Positions 16,051 to 23,312 of a stretch of 32,231 nt of DNA are shown here, piece by piece. The stretch's first letter is position 1. Every line of letters begins with the position of its first letter. The position numbers and the translations under genes were made by a program. The notes below the pieces were generated by a model that did no database searches, had not been told where the DNA came from, and worked only from the letters and a program-made list of their open reading frames with translations. Origin of the DNA: CAZONU01 sp965370045. Its GTDB lineage: Bacteria; Planctomycetota; SZUA-567; JAKLDR01. Location: the NCBI GenBank assembly GCA_965370045.1, contig CBDUSI010000047.1:1-32231 (forward strand). Direction: 5' to 3'.

Positions 16051-16352
16051 CCGCGCCTCCCCCCACGGGCACCGAGCCGCTCGACCCGGTCATCCACGAG
16101 GCCGCGCGGCTCAAGCTGGTGGCCGTGCTCAACGAATGCGAAGTGGCCGACTTCAACTTCCTGCTGGGTACCACCGCCCTGACCCGCGGAAACCTCTCGG
16201 CGCACATGAGCAAGCTGGTGCCCGCCGGATACGTTGAGGAGAAAAAGGAATTCATCGACCGCAAGCCGCACTCCGAGTACCAACTTACCCGCGAAGGTCG
16301 CGCGGCCTACCGGAAGTACCTCAAGGCCTGGAAGCGGCTGACCGGCCTGTAG
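16047..16352 (+). CDS. Winged-helix transcriptional regulator (HTH_34/MarR-like)
   Basis: 101 residues from GTG 16047, overlapping the preceding stop by GTGA. The pattern RLKLVAVLNE, DFNFLLGTTALTRGNLSAHMSKLV, AGYVEEKKEF and YQLTREGRAAYRKY is that of small stand-alone winged-helix domains (PF13601 type) that bind DNA as dimers. The helix with RGNLSAHM would be the recognition helix, and FIDRKPHSEYQLT the wing. It likely controls its own operon with the membrane protein, perhaps through the palindrome at 14024-14036. The gene ends 4 bases from the convergent hypB. Confidence 0.8.
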   Translation: MTAPPPTGTEPLDPVIHEAARLKLVAVLNECEVADFNFLLGTTALTRGNLSAHMSKLVPAGYVEEKKEFIDRKPHSEYQLTREGRAAYRKYLKAWKRLTGL

Positions 16353-16356
16353 AGGA

Positions 16357-17094
16357 TTACTTCCTCTTCTTTGGGGCGCGGCGCTTCTTGGTTCTTGGGA
16401 ACGTGGCGCGCTTGCGCCCTGCCCCGCCCTTCTTCGTGGCCGCGAAGCGCACCTCCCGCCGAGCCAGCAACCACTGGGCGAACACCGCCACTCCCTGCCT
16501 TGACTTGCAGGAGGTCTCGAAGACCGCTATTGAGGGATTGATAACGCGCGCGGCCAGCACCGCGCGGGCCAGACGGAAGCGACAGGCGCCGCGCAGGTCC
16601 ATCTTGTTGACGACCAGCGCTGAGGCGCCGGCGAAGGCCGCAGGATACTTCTCGGGCTTGTCGTCGCCCTCGGGAACCGAGACCATCACCACCCGTTCGG
16701 ATTCGCCCAGGTCGAAGGCCGCCGGGCAGACCAGGTTGCCCACGTTCTCGATGAAGAGCACCTCGGGCAGCCGTCCCAGTCGCCGGCAGGCGGCGGCGAC
16801 CATGCCCGCGTCCAGGTGGCAGACGCCACCCGTAGTGACCTGCACGGCGGGTGCCCCGGCGGCCTCGATCCGCTCAGCGTCGTTGGTGGTGGCCACGTCC
16901 CCCTCAACCACCGCGACGGACAGCCCCTTCCCGCGCAGCAGGGGGATCAGCCGTTCGATCAGCGAAGTCTTTCCCGATCCCGGGGATGAGAGCAGATTCA
17001 CGGCCAGGGTCTTAGAGGCCGTGAACTTCCTGCGCAGCGCCGCCGCGCGGCGGTCGTTGTCTCCCAGGAGTTGTCTCACCGTGACCACTTTCAC
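16357..17094 (-). CDS. hypB: Hydrogenase nickel-insertion GTPase HypB
   Basis: 245 residues, last gene of the hydrogenase run. GTG start at 17094 overlaps the hypA stop by four bases. The SIMIBI GTPase features are complete: P-loop SSPGSGKT (residues 36-43), VEGDVATTNDAERI (63-76), GGVCHLDAGM with the metal-binding Cys92-His93, ENVGNLVCPAAFDLGE with Cys123, and the base-recognition NKMDL (163-167). It drives GTP-dependent nickel delivery to the large-subunit precursor with HypA. It lacks an N-terminal CxxCGC or His-rich nickel store. Instead it ends in an unusual basic tail (residues 221-245, rich in Lys and Arg). Confidence 0.95.
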   Translation of the reverse strand: MKVVTVRQLLGDNDRRAAALRRKFTASKTLAVNLLSSPGSGKTSLIERLIPLLRGKGLSVAVVEGDVATTNDAERIEAAGAPAVQVTTGGVCHLDAGMVAAACRRLGRLPEVLFIENVGNLVCPAAFDLGESERVVMVSVPEGDDKPEKYPAAFAGASALVVNKMDLRGACRFRLARAVLAARVINPSIAVFETSCKSRQGVAVFAQWLLARREVRFAATKKGGAGRKRATFPRTKKRRAPKKRK

Positions 17095-17453
17095 TCGTCT
17101 TTCTCCTCGGGGTCTTCGACCTCTATCGACGTCAATCGTAGCTCGCGGCCACGCGTCATGTCAACGTCGCCCGACCCGCAGGCCGGGCAGCCCACCGACT
17201 CGCCCGGCTTGAAGCCCTTCCCGCAGGCGTCGCACTCGAAGCGCGCCGCGATGCGCTTCACCCGCAGCACCGCGCCGGCCAGTTCGGTGCCCTCGGCGGC
17301 CAGCGGGAAGACATCCTCGAGGACCTCGGGGACCACCCCGGAGAGCTCGCCGATCTCGACGTGAAGCTCGGTGACCCGGCGGCCCCCGGCGCTCCGGCGC
17401 GCGGCCCCACGGGCCTGCTTGAGCAGCGCCTCGGCAATCGAGAGCTCATGCAT
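17091..17453 (-). CDS. hypA: Hydrogenase nickel metallochaperone HypA
   Basis: 120 residues. The N-terminal MHEL supplies the His2 nickel ligand. Two zinc-site CxxC pairs, Cys74/Cys77 and Cys89/Cys92, flank GKGFKPGESV. The IGELSGVVPEVLEDVFPLAAEGT region is typical of HypA. It hands nickel to the hydrogenase precursor together with HypB. The start overlaps the protease stop by 8 bases, and the stop overlaps the hypB start, so all three are translationally coupled. The length is normal. HypC, D, E and F, needed for the Fe(CN)2CO part, are not in this window. Confidence 0.95.
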   Translation of the reverse strand: MHELSIAEALLKQARGAARRSAGGRRVTELHVEIGELSGVVPEVLEDVFPLAAEGTELAGAVLRVKRIAARFECDACGKGFKPGESVGCPACGSGDVDMTRGRELRLTSIEVEDPEEKDE

Positions 17454-17928
17454 CGGAGGCCAGCACCTCCGCCAGCATCCCGGCGGCCATCTCGGCGGCC
17501 GCGGCCACCTCGGGGCCCACTTCCTCGCCCAGCCCGACGCCCCCGGCCTGGACGGCCAGCAGCCAGCCCTCAGCGCCGCACTCTCCTTTCACGTAACCAA
17601 GAAACGCGTCCAGCCCCGCCGCGTGCGTGGAGAACCCCGAGCCGGCCGCGTCAGTGCCCGGCACCAGCCGGAGCTCGCCCGGCGGGGCGCCCAACTCCGC
17701 GGCGTCGAGCACCAGCACGACCTCCGGCGAGAGCGCGAGTATCTTGCCGGTGAAGTTCTCCGGGACGCTTCCGCAGTCGAGGACCGGGCAGGACAGGCGT
17801 CCGGCGAGCCGTGCGGCCAGCAGCGGCCCGAAGCCGTCGTCGCCACGCAGGGAGTTGCCCACGCCCAGAATCACGACGCGGCGCCCGGAGAGCGCCGCAT
17901 CAAGCTCTTCCCGCAGTGAGAGTCTCAC
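17446..17928 (-). CDS. Hydrogenase maturation endopeptidase (HycI-like)
   Basis: 160 residues from GTG 17928, chosen because it follows the upstream stop by 7 bases; longer forms overlap the ferredoxin gene. VVILGVGNSLRGDDGFGPLLAA is the family N-terminus, with the metal-binding Asp in GDDG. VLDCGSVPENF and VLVLDAAELG follow the HycI pattern with a second acidic ligand, and a His lies in FSTHAAGL. These proteases clip the C-terminal tail of the large subunit after nickel insertion. The large subunit in this operon (25321-26568) keeps such a tail, so it is the likely substrate. Confidence 0.88.
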   Translation of the reverse strand: MRLSLREELDAALSGRRVVILGVGNSLRGDDGFGPLLAARLAGRLSCPVLDCGSVPENFTGKILALSPEVVLVLDAAELGAPPGELRLVPGTDAAGSGFSTHAAGLDAFLGYVKGECGAEGWLLAVQAGGVGLGEEVGPEVAAAAEMAAGMLAEVLASDA

Positions 17929-17935
17929 GTTCAGG

Positions 17936-18553
17936 TTAAGTCCAGTGCTCCTTGAGAAGCACGACGCGCCGACATCCCGGGCACAGCTTGCGATAGAGGT
18001 CCCCGCGAGAGGCTTGCGGCGAACCGGCCAACTCGGGAGCCTTCTCGGCAATGCCCAGGCTCTCCTGCGCGGCCAGGGCCAGGGTGGGATTGGTGTAGGC
18101 CATGGCCCCCAGCTTTTCGGCCATCCAGACCAGATGGTCCCGCGCGGTGATCACCTCGCCGCAGCACTCGCAAAAGGCCAGGTCCTTCTCCACGCCCACG
18201 AAGGCCTCGGGCCCGTGCCGGTCGAAATTGGCGGTGTCGAAGTCCTGAGTGAGCTTTATGCCCTCGTCAGTGATGCACTCGCGCTCGCAGGTGCCGCAGA
18301 AGATGCACTGGCCCAGGTTGAGGCTCAGCTTGCGCTTGCCGACCTCGGTGAGGTCCGTCTTGGTGATGGCCCCGGAGGGACAGACCTCCGCGCAGGCGCC
18401 GCAGCCCACGCAGCCGTCCTCGTGGTACTCAGGCTTGCCGCGGAAGGCCTCGCTGGGCGGCTGCTCCAGCGGGCCCGCCGGCCATCTGGTGGTGAATCGC
18501 CCATAGACAAACAGAACCTTGACCGCTTCCCAGAGCTCCCGAACCTTCAGCAT
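17936..18553 (-). CDS. NuoI/HycF/MbhN-like 2x[4Fe-4S] ferredoxin subunit
   Basis: 205 residues. Two cluster motifs are intact: Cys48, 51, 54, 58 (CVGCGACAEVCP) and Cys83, 86, 89, 93 (CIFCGTCEREC). A C-terminal extension contains further cysteines (128, 130, 131 and 191, 194 in LCPGC), as in HycF/HyfH, which may bind a metal. The N-terminal helix (LKVRELWEAVKVLF) would lie along the membrane arm. In group 4 hydrogenases this subunit carries electrons between the soluble donor and the cluster in the small subunit. It starts 6 bases after the MrpG-like gene, so Mrp and hydrogenase subunits share one transcript. Confidence 0.9.
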   Translation of the reverse strand: MLKVRELWEAVKVLFVYGRFTTRWPAGPLEQPPSEAFRGKPEYHEDGCVGCGACAEVCPSGAITKTDLTEVGKRKLSLNLGQCIFCGTCERECITDEGIKLTQDFDTANFDRHGPEAFVGVEKDLAFCECCGEVITARDHLVWMAEKLGAMAYTNPTLALAAQESLGIAEKAPELAGSPQASRGDLYRKLCPGCRRVVLLKEHWT

Positions 18554-18559
18554 CGCAGG

Positions 18560-19018
18560 CTACCCCTCGCCCCGGCGGCTCTTGTCCTCGAGGTACTCGT
18601 CGCCCACCGACCCGTCCCACAGCCGAACCCCGGAGCGGTGCGCGCCCCGCGCGAGGGCGTGCGCCGCGACCGGGCTGGTGATCAGGATGAAGAGCAGGCA
18701 GAGCAGCGCCTTGGCGGCGAGGCCCCCGTCGACCGGGCTGACCGCCGAGGTGGCCAGTAGGAAGTTGTAGATGCTGTACGAGACGGGAGCGGTGGAGATC
18801 GCCGCACCCAGCAGGATGCTGCAGGTGCCCAGGGTCACGCACTTGGTGGCGGCCTGCAGGCGATTGTAGACGTCGGGAAGCCGCACCAGCCCCAGGCAGC
18901 CCAGAACGTCGAAAGCCACGCCGACCACGATGAACAAGCCGCCGACGGCCGTGGGGTGGAGAATCACCTTCAGGGCCTCGACCGCACCCGTGGCGTCGGC
19001 CAGCGCCAGGCTACTCAT
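18560..19018 (-). CDS. mrpG: Mrp/Mnh antiporter subunit G-like (MbhC-like)
   Basis: 152 residues with three hydrophobic spans. FIVVGVAFDVLGCLGLVRLPDVYNRLQAATKCVTLGT is the MrpG signature (G...RlPD.y.RlhAatk..tlG). The hydrophilic C-terminus (about 30 residues, including VGDEYLEDKS) is slightly longer than usual. It is a small accessory subunit of the H+/Na+ antiporter module. The start overlaps the mrpF stop by 8 bases (ATGAGTAG). Confidence 0.92.
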   Translation of the reverse strand: MSSLALADATGAVEALKVILHPTAVGGLFIVVGVAFDVLGCLGLVRLPDVYNRLQAATKCVTLGTCSILLGAAISTAPVSYSIYNFLLATSAVSPVDGGLAAKALLCLLFILITSPVAAHALARGAHRSGVRLWDGSVGDEYLEDKSRRGEG

Positions 19019-19283
19019 CGAACTGCTTCCCTTCGAGGTACTTGGCCAGGGCGATCGAGCCCACGAAGCTCAAGAGCGCCCAGGAGATGGCCACGTTCAG
19101 GTAGAAGTCCTGCCCGGTGAAGAGCGCCAGGAGCACGCAGAAGCCGACCATCAGCGTGCCCAGGGCGTCGATGGCCACGGTGCGGTCCGGGGCGGTGGGG
19201 CCGGCGGCCACACGGTACAGGCACAGGAAACCGCACCCCAGCAGGATCAGGAACAGCGCGTTCAGGAAGACGTCGCCGAACAT
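19011..19283 (-). CDS. mrpF: Mrp/Mnh antiporter subunit F-like (MbhB-like)
   Basis: 90 residues, three spans. YRVAAGPTAPDRTVAIDALGT is the MrpF signature with the conserved DR and D. It is a small accessory membrane subunit needed for antiporter assembly. Its ATG overlaps the mrpE stop by one base (TGATG), and its own stop overlaps the mrpG start. Confidence 0.93.
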   Translation of the reverse strand: MFGDVFLNALFLILLGCGFLCLYRVAAGPTAPDRTVAIDALGTLMVGFCVLLALFTGQDFYLNVAISWALLSFVGSIALAKYLEGKQFDE

Positions 19284-19798
19284 CAGTCAAAGATCCTTTT
19301 GAGAAGCCGCTCGAAACGGCCCGCGATCAGCTCGGTGCGCAGCTGCGGCGAGTCGGTGACCGCGTTGATCCAATGGACGTAGAGGTCCTGCCCGACCACG
19401 TCCACGGTGAGCGTCCCGGGCGTCAGGGTTATGGAGTTGGCAAGCATGAACTTGCCCATGTCGCTCTTGATCGAGGTGCGTATCTTAACGATCGCCGGGC
19501 GGATAGGCAGGCGCAGGTGCAGCACGCGGTAGGCCATGTCCAGGTTGGCCAGGAAGCAGGCCCAGAGGAATACCGGGATGTAGACCAGCAGCCACAGCCA
19601 GCGCAGCGGGTCCAGCATCTTGGCCGGGTGCCGCGGGAAGCGCCGCCCGAAGACCGCCGCGGACAGGCCGGCCACCAGCACCCCGGCGATCAGGTCCTGC
19701 GCGCCACCCTCCACCAGGAAGTCCGGCCCCGGATCGAACGGCCAGACCAGCAGCACCCAGAGCAGGTAGCTGATCACGAACTGGATTGCGTAACTCAT
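19283..19798 (-). CDS. mrpE: Mrp/Mnh antiporter subunit E-like (MbhA-like)
   Basis: 171 residues from ATG 19798; a GTG at 19804 would add two residues. Two N-terminal hydrophobic spans are followed by a soluble domain with LRLPIRPAIVKIRTSIKSD and MLANSITLTPGTLTVDVVGQDLYVHW. The latter (the SiTLTPGTltv segment) is diagnostic for MrpE/MnhE. The 13-base gap after mrpD and 1-base overlap with mrpF keep it inside the operon. Confidence 0.92.
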   Translation of the reverse strand: MSYAIQFVISYLLWVLLVWPFDPGPDFLVEGGAQDLIAGVLVAGLSAAVFGRRFPRHPAKMLDPLRWLWLLVYIPVFLWACFLANLDMAYRVLHLRLPIRPAIVKIRTSIKSDMGKFMLANSITLTPGTLTVDVVGQDLYVHWINAVTDSPQLRTELIAGRFERLLKRIFD

Positions 19799-19810
19799 CC
19801 GCACCCGCCC

Positions 19811-21751
19811 CTACTTCGACAGACCTAACGGCCCGAGCAACTTGAACCAGCCTTCTACGCCGCTCTGGAGCGCCTTCACCGCCGGATTGATCGCCCAGGG
19901 GATCACCAAGAGCGCCAAGGCGCCCAACAGGAAGCACACGGCGGCCAGCACGACCAGCGAGAAGCACATGCTGGCCGGGGCCTCGCGGGTGCCGCGCAGC
20001 ACTCTGGCGGACATCGGCCCGAACAGCGCGTACTTCTGCACCTTAACGAAAGACACCAGGGTCAGGAAGCTGACCACCACGGTCACCGCCGCCAAGCCCC
20101 AGTATCCAGCGTAGCCCGCCGCGGCGATGATCAGCAGCTTGCTCCAGAAGCCGTTAAAGGGCGGCACCCCGCTGATGGACAGCGCCCCCACCGCGCAGCT
20201 CGCGCTGGTCACCGGCATGCGCTGCCACAGCCCGCCGAGTTCCTTGAGGTTGCGCGTCCCGGTGGCCCGCTCAATGGCCCCGGCGCAGAGGAACAGCAGG
20301 CTCTTGAACACCGCGTGGTTCACCATATGGAAGATGGCGCCCATAAGCGCCAGGGCCAGGGCCAGTTCCAGACCCGGCAGCCCGGCCAAGCGGTCGAGGC
20401 GCTCGGCACCCACGTTGCGCACCAGATTGTGCTTGGCGCGGGCGATACGGACCTTTGCCCGCTCCCTGTCCTCGGCGCGATCCTCCAAGGTCTTCAGTCG
20501 CTTCCTGAACCCTTTGATCTTGTCCCTGAGACCTTCAACCCCGCCGGGACCGGCCTTCTTCTCTTCGAGCAGCCCCTCTTCAATCCCTTGGAGCAGCGGC
20601 TCTGCGGTGGACAACTCGACGCGCAGCGAGGTCACCACACCCTCGGTACGCAGTATCCCTTCCTCCAGCCTGTTCAGCCTCTTAAGCTCGGCACCGGGCA
20701 TGAGCAGCAGGGCCATCCCCAACCCCAGCACCACGTAGCCCATCTGACTGATGCTGTGATAGGCCAAGAGGCGCTTGAAGTCCCACTGCCCCACGGCCAT
20801 CAGCACCCCGACCACCATGGAGAGCACGCCGAGGCCCACCACCACCCAGGCCAGCGCGGGCACCCGCCAGGCACCCAGCACCCCGAAGAGAATGCGGGCG
20901 ATGGCGTAAACGCCCAGTGCCTTGATGAGCAGGCCGGAGAGCATCGCCGAGATCGGCGCGGGGGCCGAGGGGTGCGCGTCGGGCAGCCAGGCATGGAAAG
21001 GAACCATCGCGGCCTTCAACCCCAGCCCCAGGATGAAGAGCGCCGCGACCAGCAGCATGATGGGGCTCTGACCCAGGCCACCGATACGCTCAAGCCCGCG
21101 CGCCACCTGGCCGAAGTTGAGCGTCCCGAAGGCGCCCCAGGTCAGGGCCACGCCGAACAGGAAGAAGATGGAGGCCACCGAGCCCAGCACCAGGTACTTG
21201 AAGGACGCCTCCAGCTCCTCGCTCTCGGTGCCGAAGCCCACCAGCGCGTAGCTGGCTATCGAGGCCACCTCCAGGAAGACGAAGAAGTTGAAGAGGTCGC
21301 CGCTCATCACGCAGCCGTTCATGCCCGCGATCATCAACAGGAACAGCGCGTAGAAGCGATTCCGGGCGGTGTACCGGGTCATGTAGCTCGAGGCGTAGAC
21401 GGCCACCAGGGTGCTGATCGCCGCGACCAGGACGAGCATTAACAAGCTCAGCCCGTCGGCGGACAGGGCGATGCCGCCGATCTCCGAGAAGCGCAACTCC
21501 GTGAAGGCCCGTTTGTTCGCGTCTAAGAGGGTGAGGTCCAGCGGGTTCCAGCCGCCTCCCCAGACCGTGCCGCGGGCTCCGGCCCACATCAGGTGGCCGG
21601 AGATTACCAGCGTCGCCGCCGTGAACGCTACCGCTATGAAGCGTCCGGCCCGCGACCAGAACCTGCTCAGGATCAGCGCCAGGAAGGCGCCGCCCAGCGG
21701 CAGAAGCACCAGCAGCGGCAGGAGCACGTTGACGACAGTCGGGTCCTTCAT
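19811..21751 (-). CDS. mrpD: MrpD/MbhH-like antiporter subunit with coiled-coil insertion
   Basis: 646 residues, about 150 longer than usual MrpD. All ion-path residues of the NuoL/M/N family are visible: Glu161 in FFVFLEVASI (TM5), Lys246 in LGLKAAMVPFHAWLPDAH (TM7), Lys277 in LLIKALG (TM8) and Lys538 in GFWSKLL (TM12). After the TM10 motif YHSISQMGYVVLGLG, where relatives have a short loop before FHMVNHAVFKSLLFL (TM11), there are about 108 charged residues (353-460). They look like two alpha-helices joined by a KKAGPGG turn. The loop between TM2 and TM3 is also somewhat long. It should pump or exchange H+/Na+ driven by hydrogenase turnover. Its start overlaps mrpC by four bases. Confidence 0.93.
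   Translation of the reverse strand: MKDPTVVNVLLPLLVLLPLGGAFLALILSRFWSRAGRFIAVAFTAATLVISGHLMWAGARGTVWGGGWNPLDLTLLDANKRAFTELRFSEIGGIALSADGLSLLMLVLVAAISTLVAVYASSYMTRYTARNRFYALFLLMIAGMNGCVMSGDLFNFFVFLEVASIASYALVGFGTESEELEASFKYLVLGSVASIFFLFGVALTWGAFGTLNFGQVARGLERIGGLGQSPIMLLVAALFILGLGLKAAMVPFHAWLPDAHPSAPAPISAMLSGLLIKALGVYAIARILFGVLGAWRVPALAWVVVGLGVLSMVVGVLMAVGQWDFKRLLAYHSISQMGYVVLGLGMALLLMPGAELKRLNRLEEGILRTEGVVTSLRVELSTAEPLLQGIEEGLLEEKKAGPGGVEGLRDKIKGFRKRLKTLEDRAEDRERAKVRIARAKHNLVRNVGAERLDRLAGLPGLELALALALMGAIFHMVNHAVFKSLLFLCAGAIERATGTRNLKELGGLWQRMPVTSASCAVGALSISGVPPFNGFWSKLLIIAAAGYAGYWGLAAVTVVVSFLTLVSFVKVQKYALFGPMSARVLRGTREAPASMCFSLVVLAAVCFLLGALALLVIPWAINPAVKALQSGVEGWFKLLGPLGLSK
20372..20695 (-). 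other. Segment encoding the coiled-coil hairpin inserted in MrpD
   Basis: It encodes residues about 353-460 of the MrpD-like protein. Two amphipathic charged helices (about 355-398 and 404-447) are separated by a Gly/Pro turn. It is in frame, with no splicing or transposon marks. Family members normally have about 10 residues here. Confidence 0.75.
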
Positions 21752-22149
21752 CCGCGCAGCCTCTTGATCTCGGTAATGTCAAAGGTCCGGTAGCGGTCGT
21801 AAAGCCGGAGGCAGATAGCCACGGCCAGCGCCAGGGTGCCCAACCCCACGACAATCGCGGTCAGCACCAGCGCCTGGGGCAGGGGGTCAACCATGGCCAG
21901 GGCTTCCTTGGCCCTCATCCCGGCGGTCTCAATGGGTGCCACGCCGCTCTTGACCACCTCCTTGCCGTCCGCGCCCGTCACGCTGACCCCGAACTTGTTG
22001 TAGGCCAGAGCCACCAGGAAGAGGTTCACCGCGCACTCGGCAATGGCCAGGCCGATCACGATCTTGAGCAGGTTCTTCTTGGTTACCATGCAGTAGATGC
22101 CCACCAGGAACAGCGCGGTGAGCAGTGCGTAGGGCAGGTAGCCGCTCAT
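21748..22149 (-). CDS. mrpC: Mrp/Mnh antiporter subunit C-like (MbhG, NuoK-like)
   Basis: 133 residues with three spans. NLLKIVIGLAIAECAVNLFLVAL is the NuoK/MrpC second helix with its conserved Glu. DPLPQALVLTAIVVGLGTLALAVAI is the diagnostic MrpC third helix. The loop between them (NKFGVSV to ALAMVD, nearly 40 residues with several charges) is longer than the family usually shows and should face outward. Starts and stops overlap neighbours on both sides by ATGA. Confidence 0.93.
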   Translation of the reverse strand: MSGYLPYALLTALFLVGIYCMVTKKNLLKIVIGLAIAECAVNLFLVALAYNKFGVSVTGADGKEVVKSGVAPIETAGMRAKEALAMVDPLPQALVLTAIVVGLGTLALAVAICLRLYDRYRTFDITEIKRLRG

Positions 22150-22595
22150 GAGTCCATCCCCTCCCCCGCCTGCCGGCGGAAGACGGCCAACCCCAGGAAG
22201 ACGGCGACGACCCCCATCCAGACCTTGAGGCCGATGGCCAGGTTGGAGAGCAGCACCGTGCCCCCGGCCAGCAGCGTGCGGTCTCCGGGCACGGTGCCGG
22301 GGAACCCGTAGTTGGTGAAGAAGCGCAGCGCCCCCAGGCCCAGGCAGGCCACCAGCAGGAAGAGCAGCGCTCCCAGCGACTCGAAGAGATGGCTGGTCTC
22401 GTCCAGCCCGAAGGCGCCGTTCTTTCTCCCGTGGGCCAGGACCAGCAGCACGAAGCAGCCGGCCATGATGATCCCGCCGGCGAATCCCCCGCCGGGGGTC
22501 AGGTGCCCGTAGCACACGATGTAAACCCCAAACGTAAGGATGGGCCCCGCGAAGAGCCGCGCGGCGTCCTTGACGATCTGGCTCATGCCGCCCAT
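22146..22595 (-). CDS. mrpB: Mrp/Mnh antiporter subunit B-like (MbhF-like)
   Basis: 149 residues from ATG 22595, which overlaps the preceding stop by one base (TGATG); GTG 22598 is also possible. About four spans. GHLTPGGGFAGGIIMAGCFVLL is the MnhB signature. The RTLLAGGTVLLSNLAIGLKVWMG segment also fits MnhB. It belongs to the antiporter accessory set next to the MbhD/E subunit. Confidence 0.93.
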   Translation of the reverse strand: MGGMSQIVKDAARLFAGPILTFGVYIVCYGHLTPGGGFAGGIIMAGCFVLLVLAHGRKNGAFGLDETSHLFESLGALLFLLVACLGLGALRFFTNYGFPGTVPGDRTLLAGGTVLLSNLAIGLKVWMGVVAVFLGLAVFRRQAGEGMDS

Positions 22596-23299
22596 CACGA
22601 GTGCCCTTCCGCCCGGCCCCGCTTACGCAGGATGACCAGCGCGCCCACGATGGCCGCCAGGATGACCGTGGCCTCGCCCAGCGTGTCGTAGGCGCGGTAG
22701 TCCAGGATTACAGCCGTCACCCGGTTGGGGACGTAGGGACGATGGCCTCCCTTGGGATGGAAACTCTCGTCCTTCGGCTCGAAGTCCTCCTTGGCGCGGT
22801 TCTCCTTGTTGTACGCCCTGGCCTCATGGGCCTTGAGGGAGCGCCAGCTCTCGTCCAGGTACAGCCGCGAAACGCCGCGCGGGGAGGCCTCGCTGCCCCT
22901 CTTGGGCGGCGCGGCCCTCGGGCGCAATGCCACCGGGTCCCCGAACTTCGGCAGGCCCCGGCCCTTACCCTTCTGGGCGTAGACGCCCAGGCAGGCGACG
23001 AACAGCACCCCCAGGGTGATCATGCCCGCGGCCATGGCGAAGGAGTCGCGGTAGCGGTGCACCACGGTCTCGTCGCGGATAATCGTGGCGCGAACTAGAA
23101 TCACCAGAACGATGATCTCCACCATCACCTGAGTGATGGCCAGGTCCGGCGCGCCCAGCATCAGGAAGCCCAGCGAGGTCCCGAAGCCGACCACCCCGAC
23201 GGCGATCACCGCCGAGAGCAAATCGCGGGTCTCCACCGCGATTATCGCGCCCACCAGCATCAGGACCAGGAGGACGGTCAGCTGCCAATCGATCTGCAC
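22595..23299 (-). CDS. MbhD+MbhE-like (MrpA C-terminal) subunit with enlarged loop
   Basis: 234 residues, GTG start at 23299 after GGGAGGGGG. The N-terminal half is a DUF4040/MbhD domain (three spans, GFGTSLGFLMLGAPDLAITQ and VEIIVLVILV). The second half is MbhE-like, ending PNRVTAVILDYRAYDTLGE plus a final span, the conserved MrpA C-terminal motif. Between FGDP (residue 119) and PNRV (191) lie about 70 hydrophilic residues; relatives have a much shorter 'FGDP...ETG.PN.VTAV' loop. In canonical Mrp this unit is the C-terminal part of MrpA; here it is split from the antiporter domain at 23313. A basic loop after TM3 and a basic C-terminus put the enlarged loop outside. Confidence 0.88.
   Translation of the reverse strand: MQIDWQLTVLLVLMLVGAIIAVETRDLLSAVIAVGVVGFGTSLGFLMLGAPDLAITQVMVEIIVLVILVRATIIRDETVVHRYRDSFAMAAGMITLGVLFVACLGVYAQKGKGRGLPKFGDPVALRPRAAPPKRGSEASPRGVSRLYLDESWRSLKAHEARAYNKENRAKEDFEPKDESFHPKGGHRPYVPNRVTAVILDYRAYDTLGEATVILAAIVGALVILRKRGRAEGHS
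22733..22936 (-). other. Segment encoding the enlarged polar loop of the MbhD/E subunit
   Basis: It encodes residues about 122-189, rich in Arg, Lys, Glu, Ser and Pro, with a likely short helix around LYLDESWRSLKAHEARAYNK. It lies between the fourth span and the conserved DYRAYDTLGE motif. Confidence 0.6.
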
Positions 23300-23312
23300 G
23301 CTACCCCCTCCC

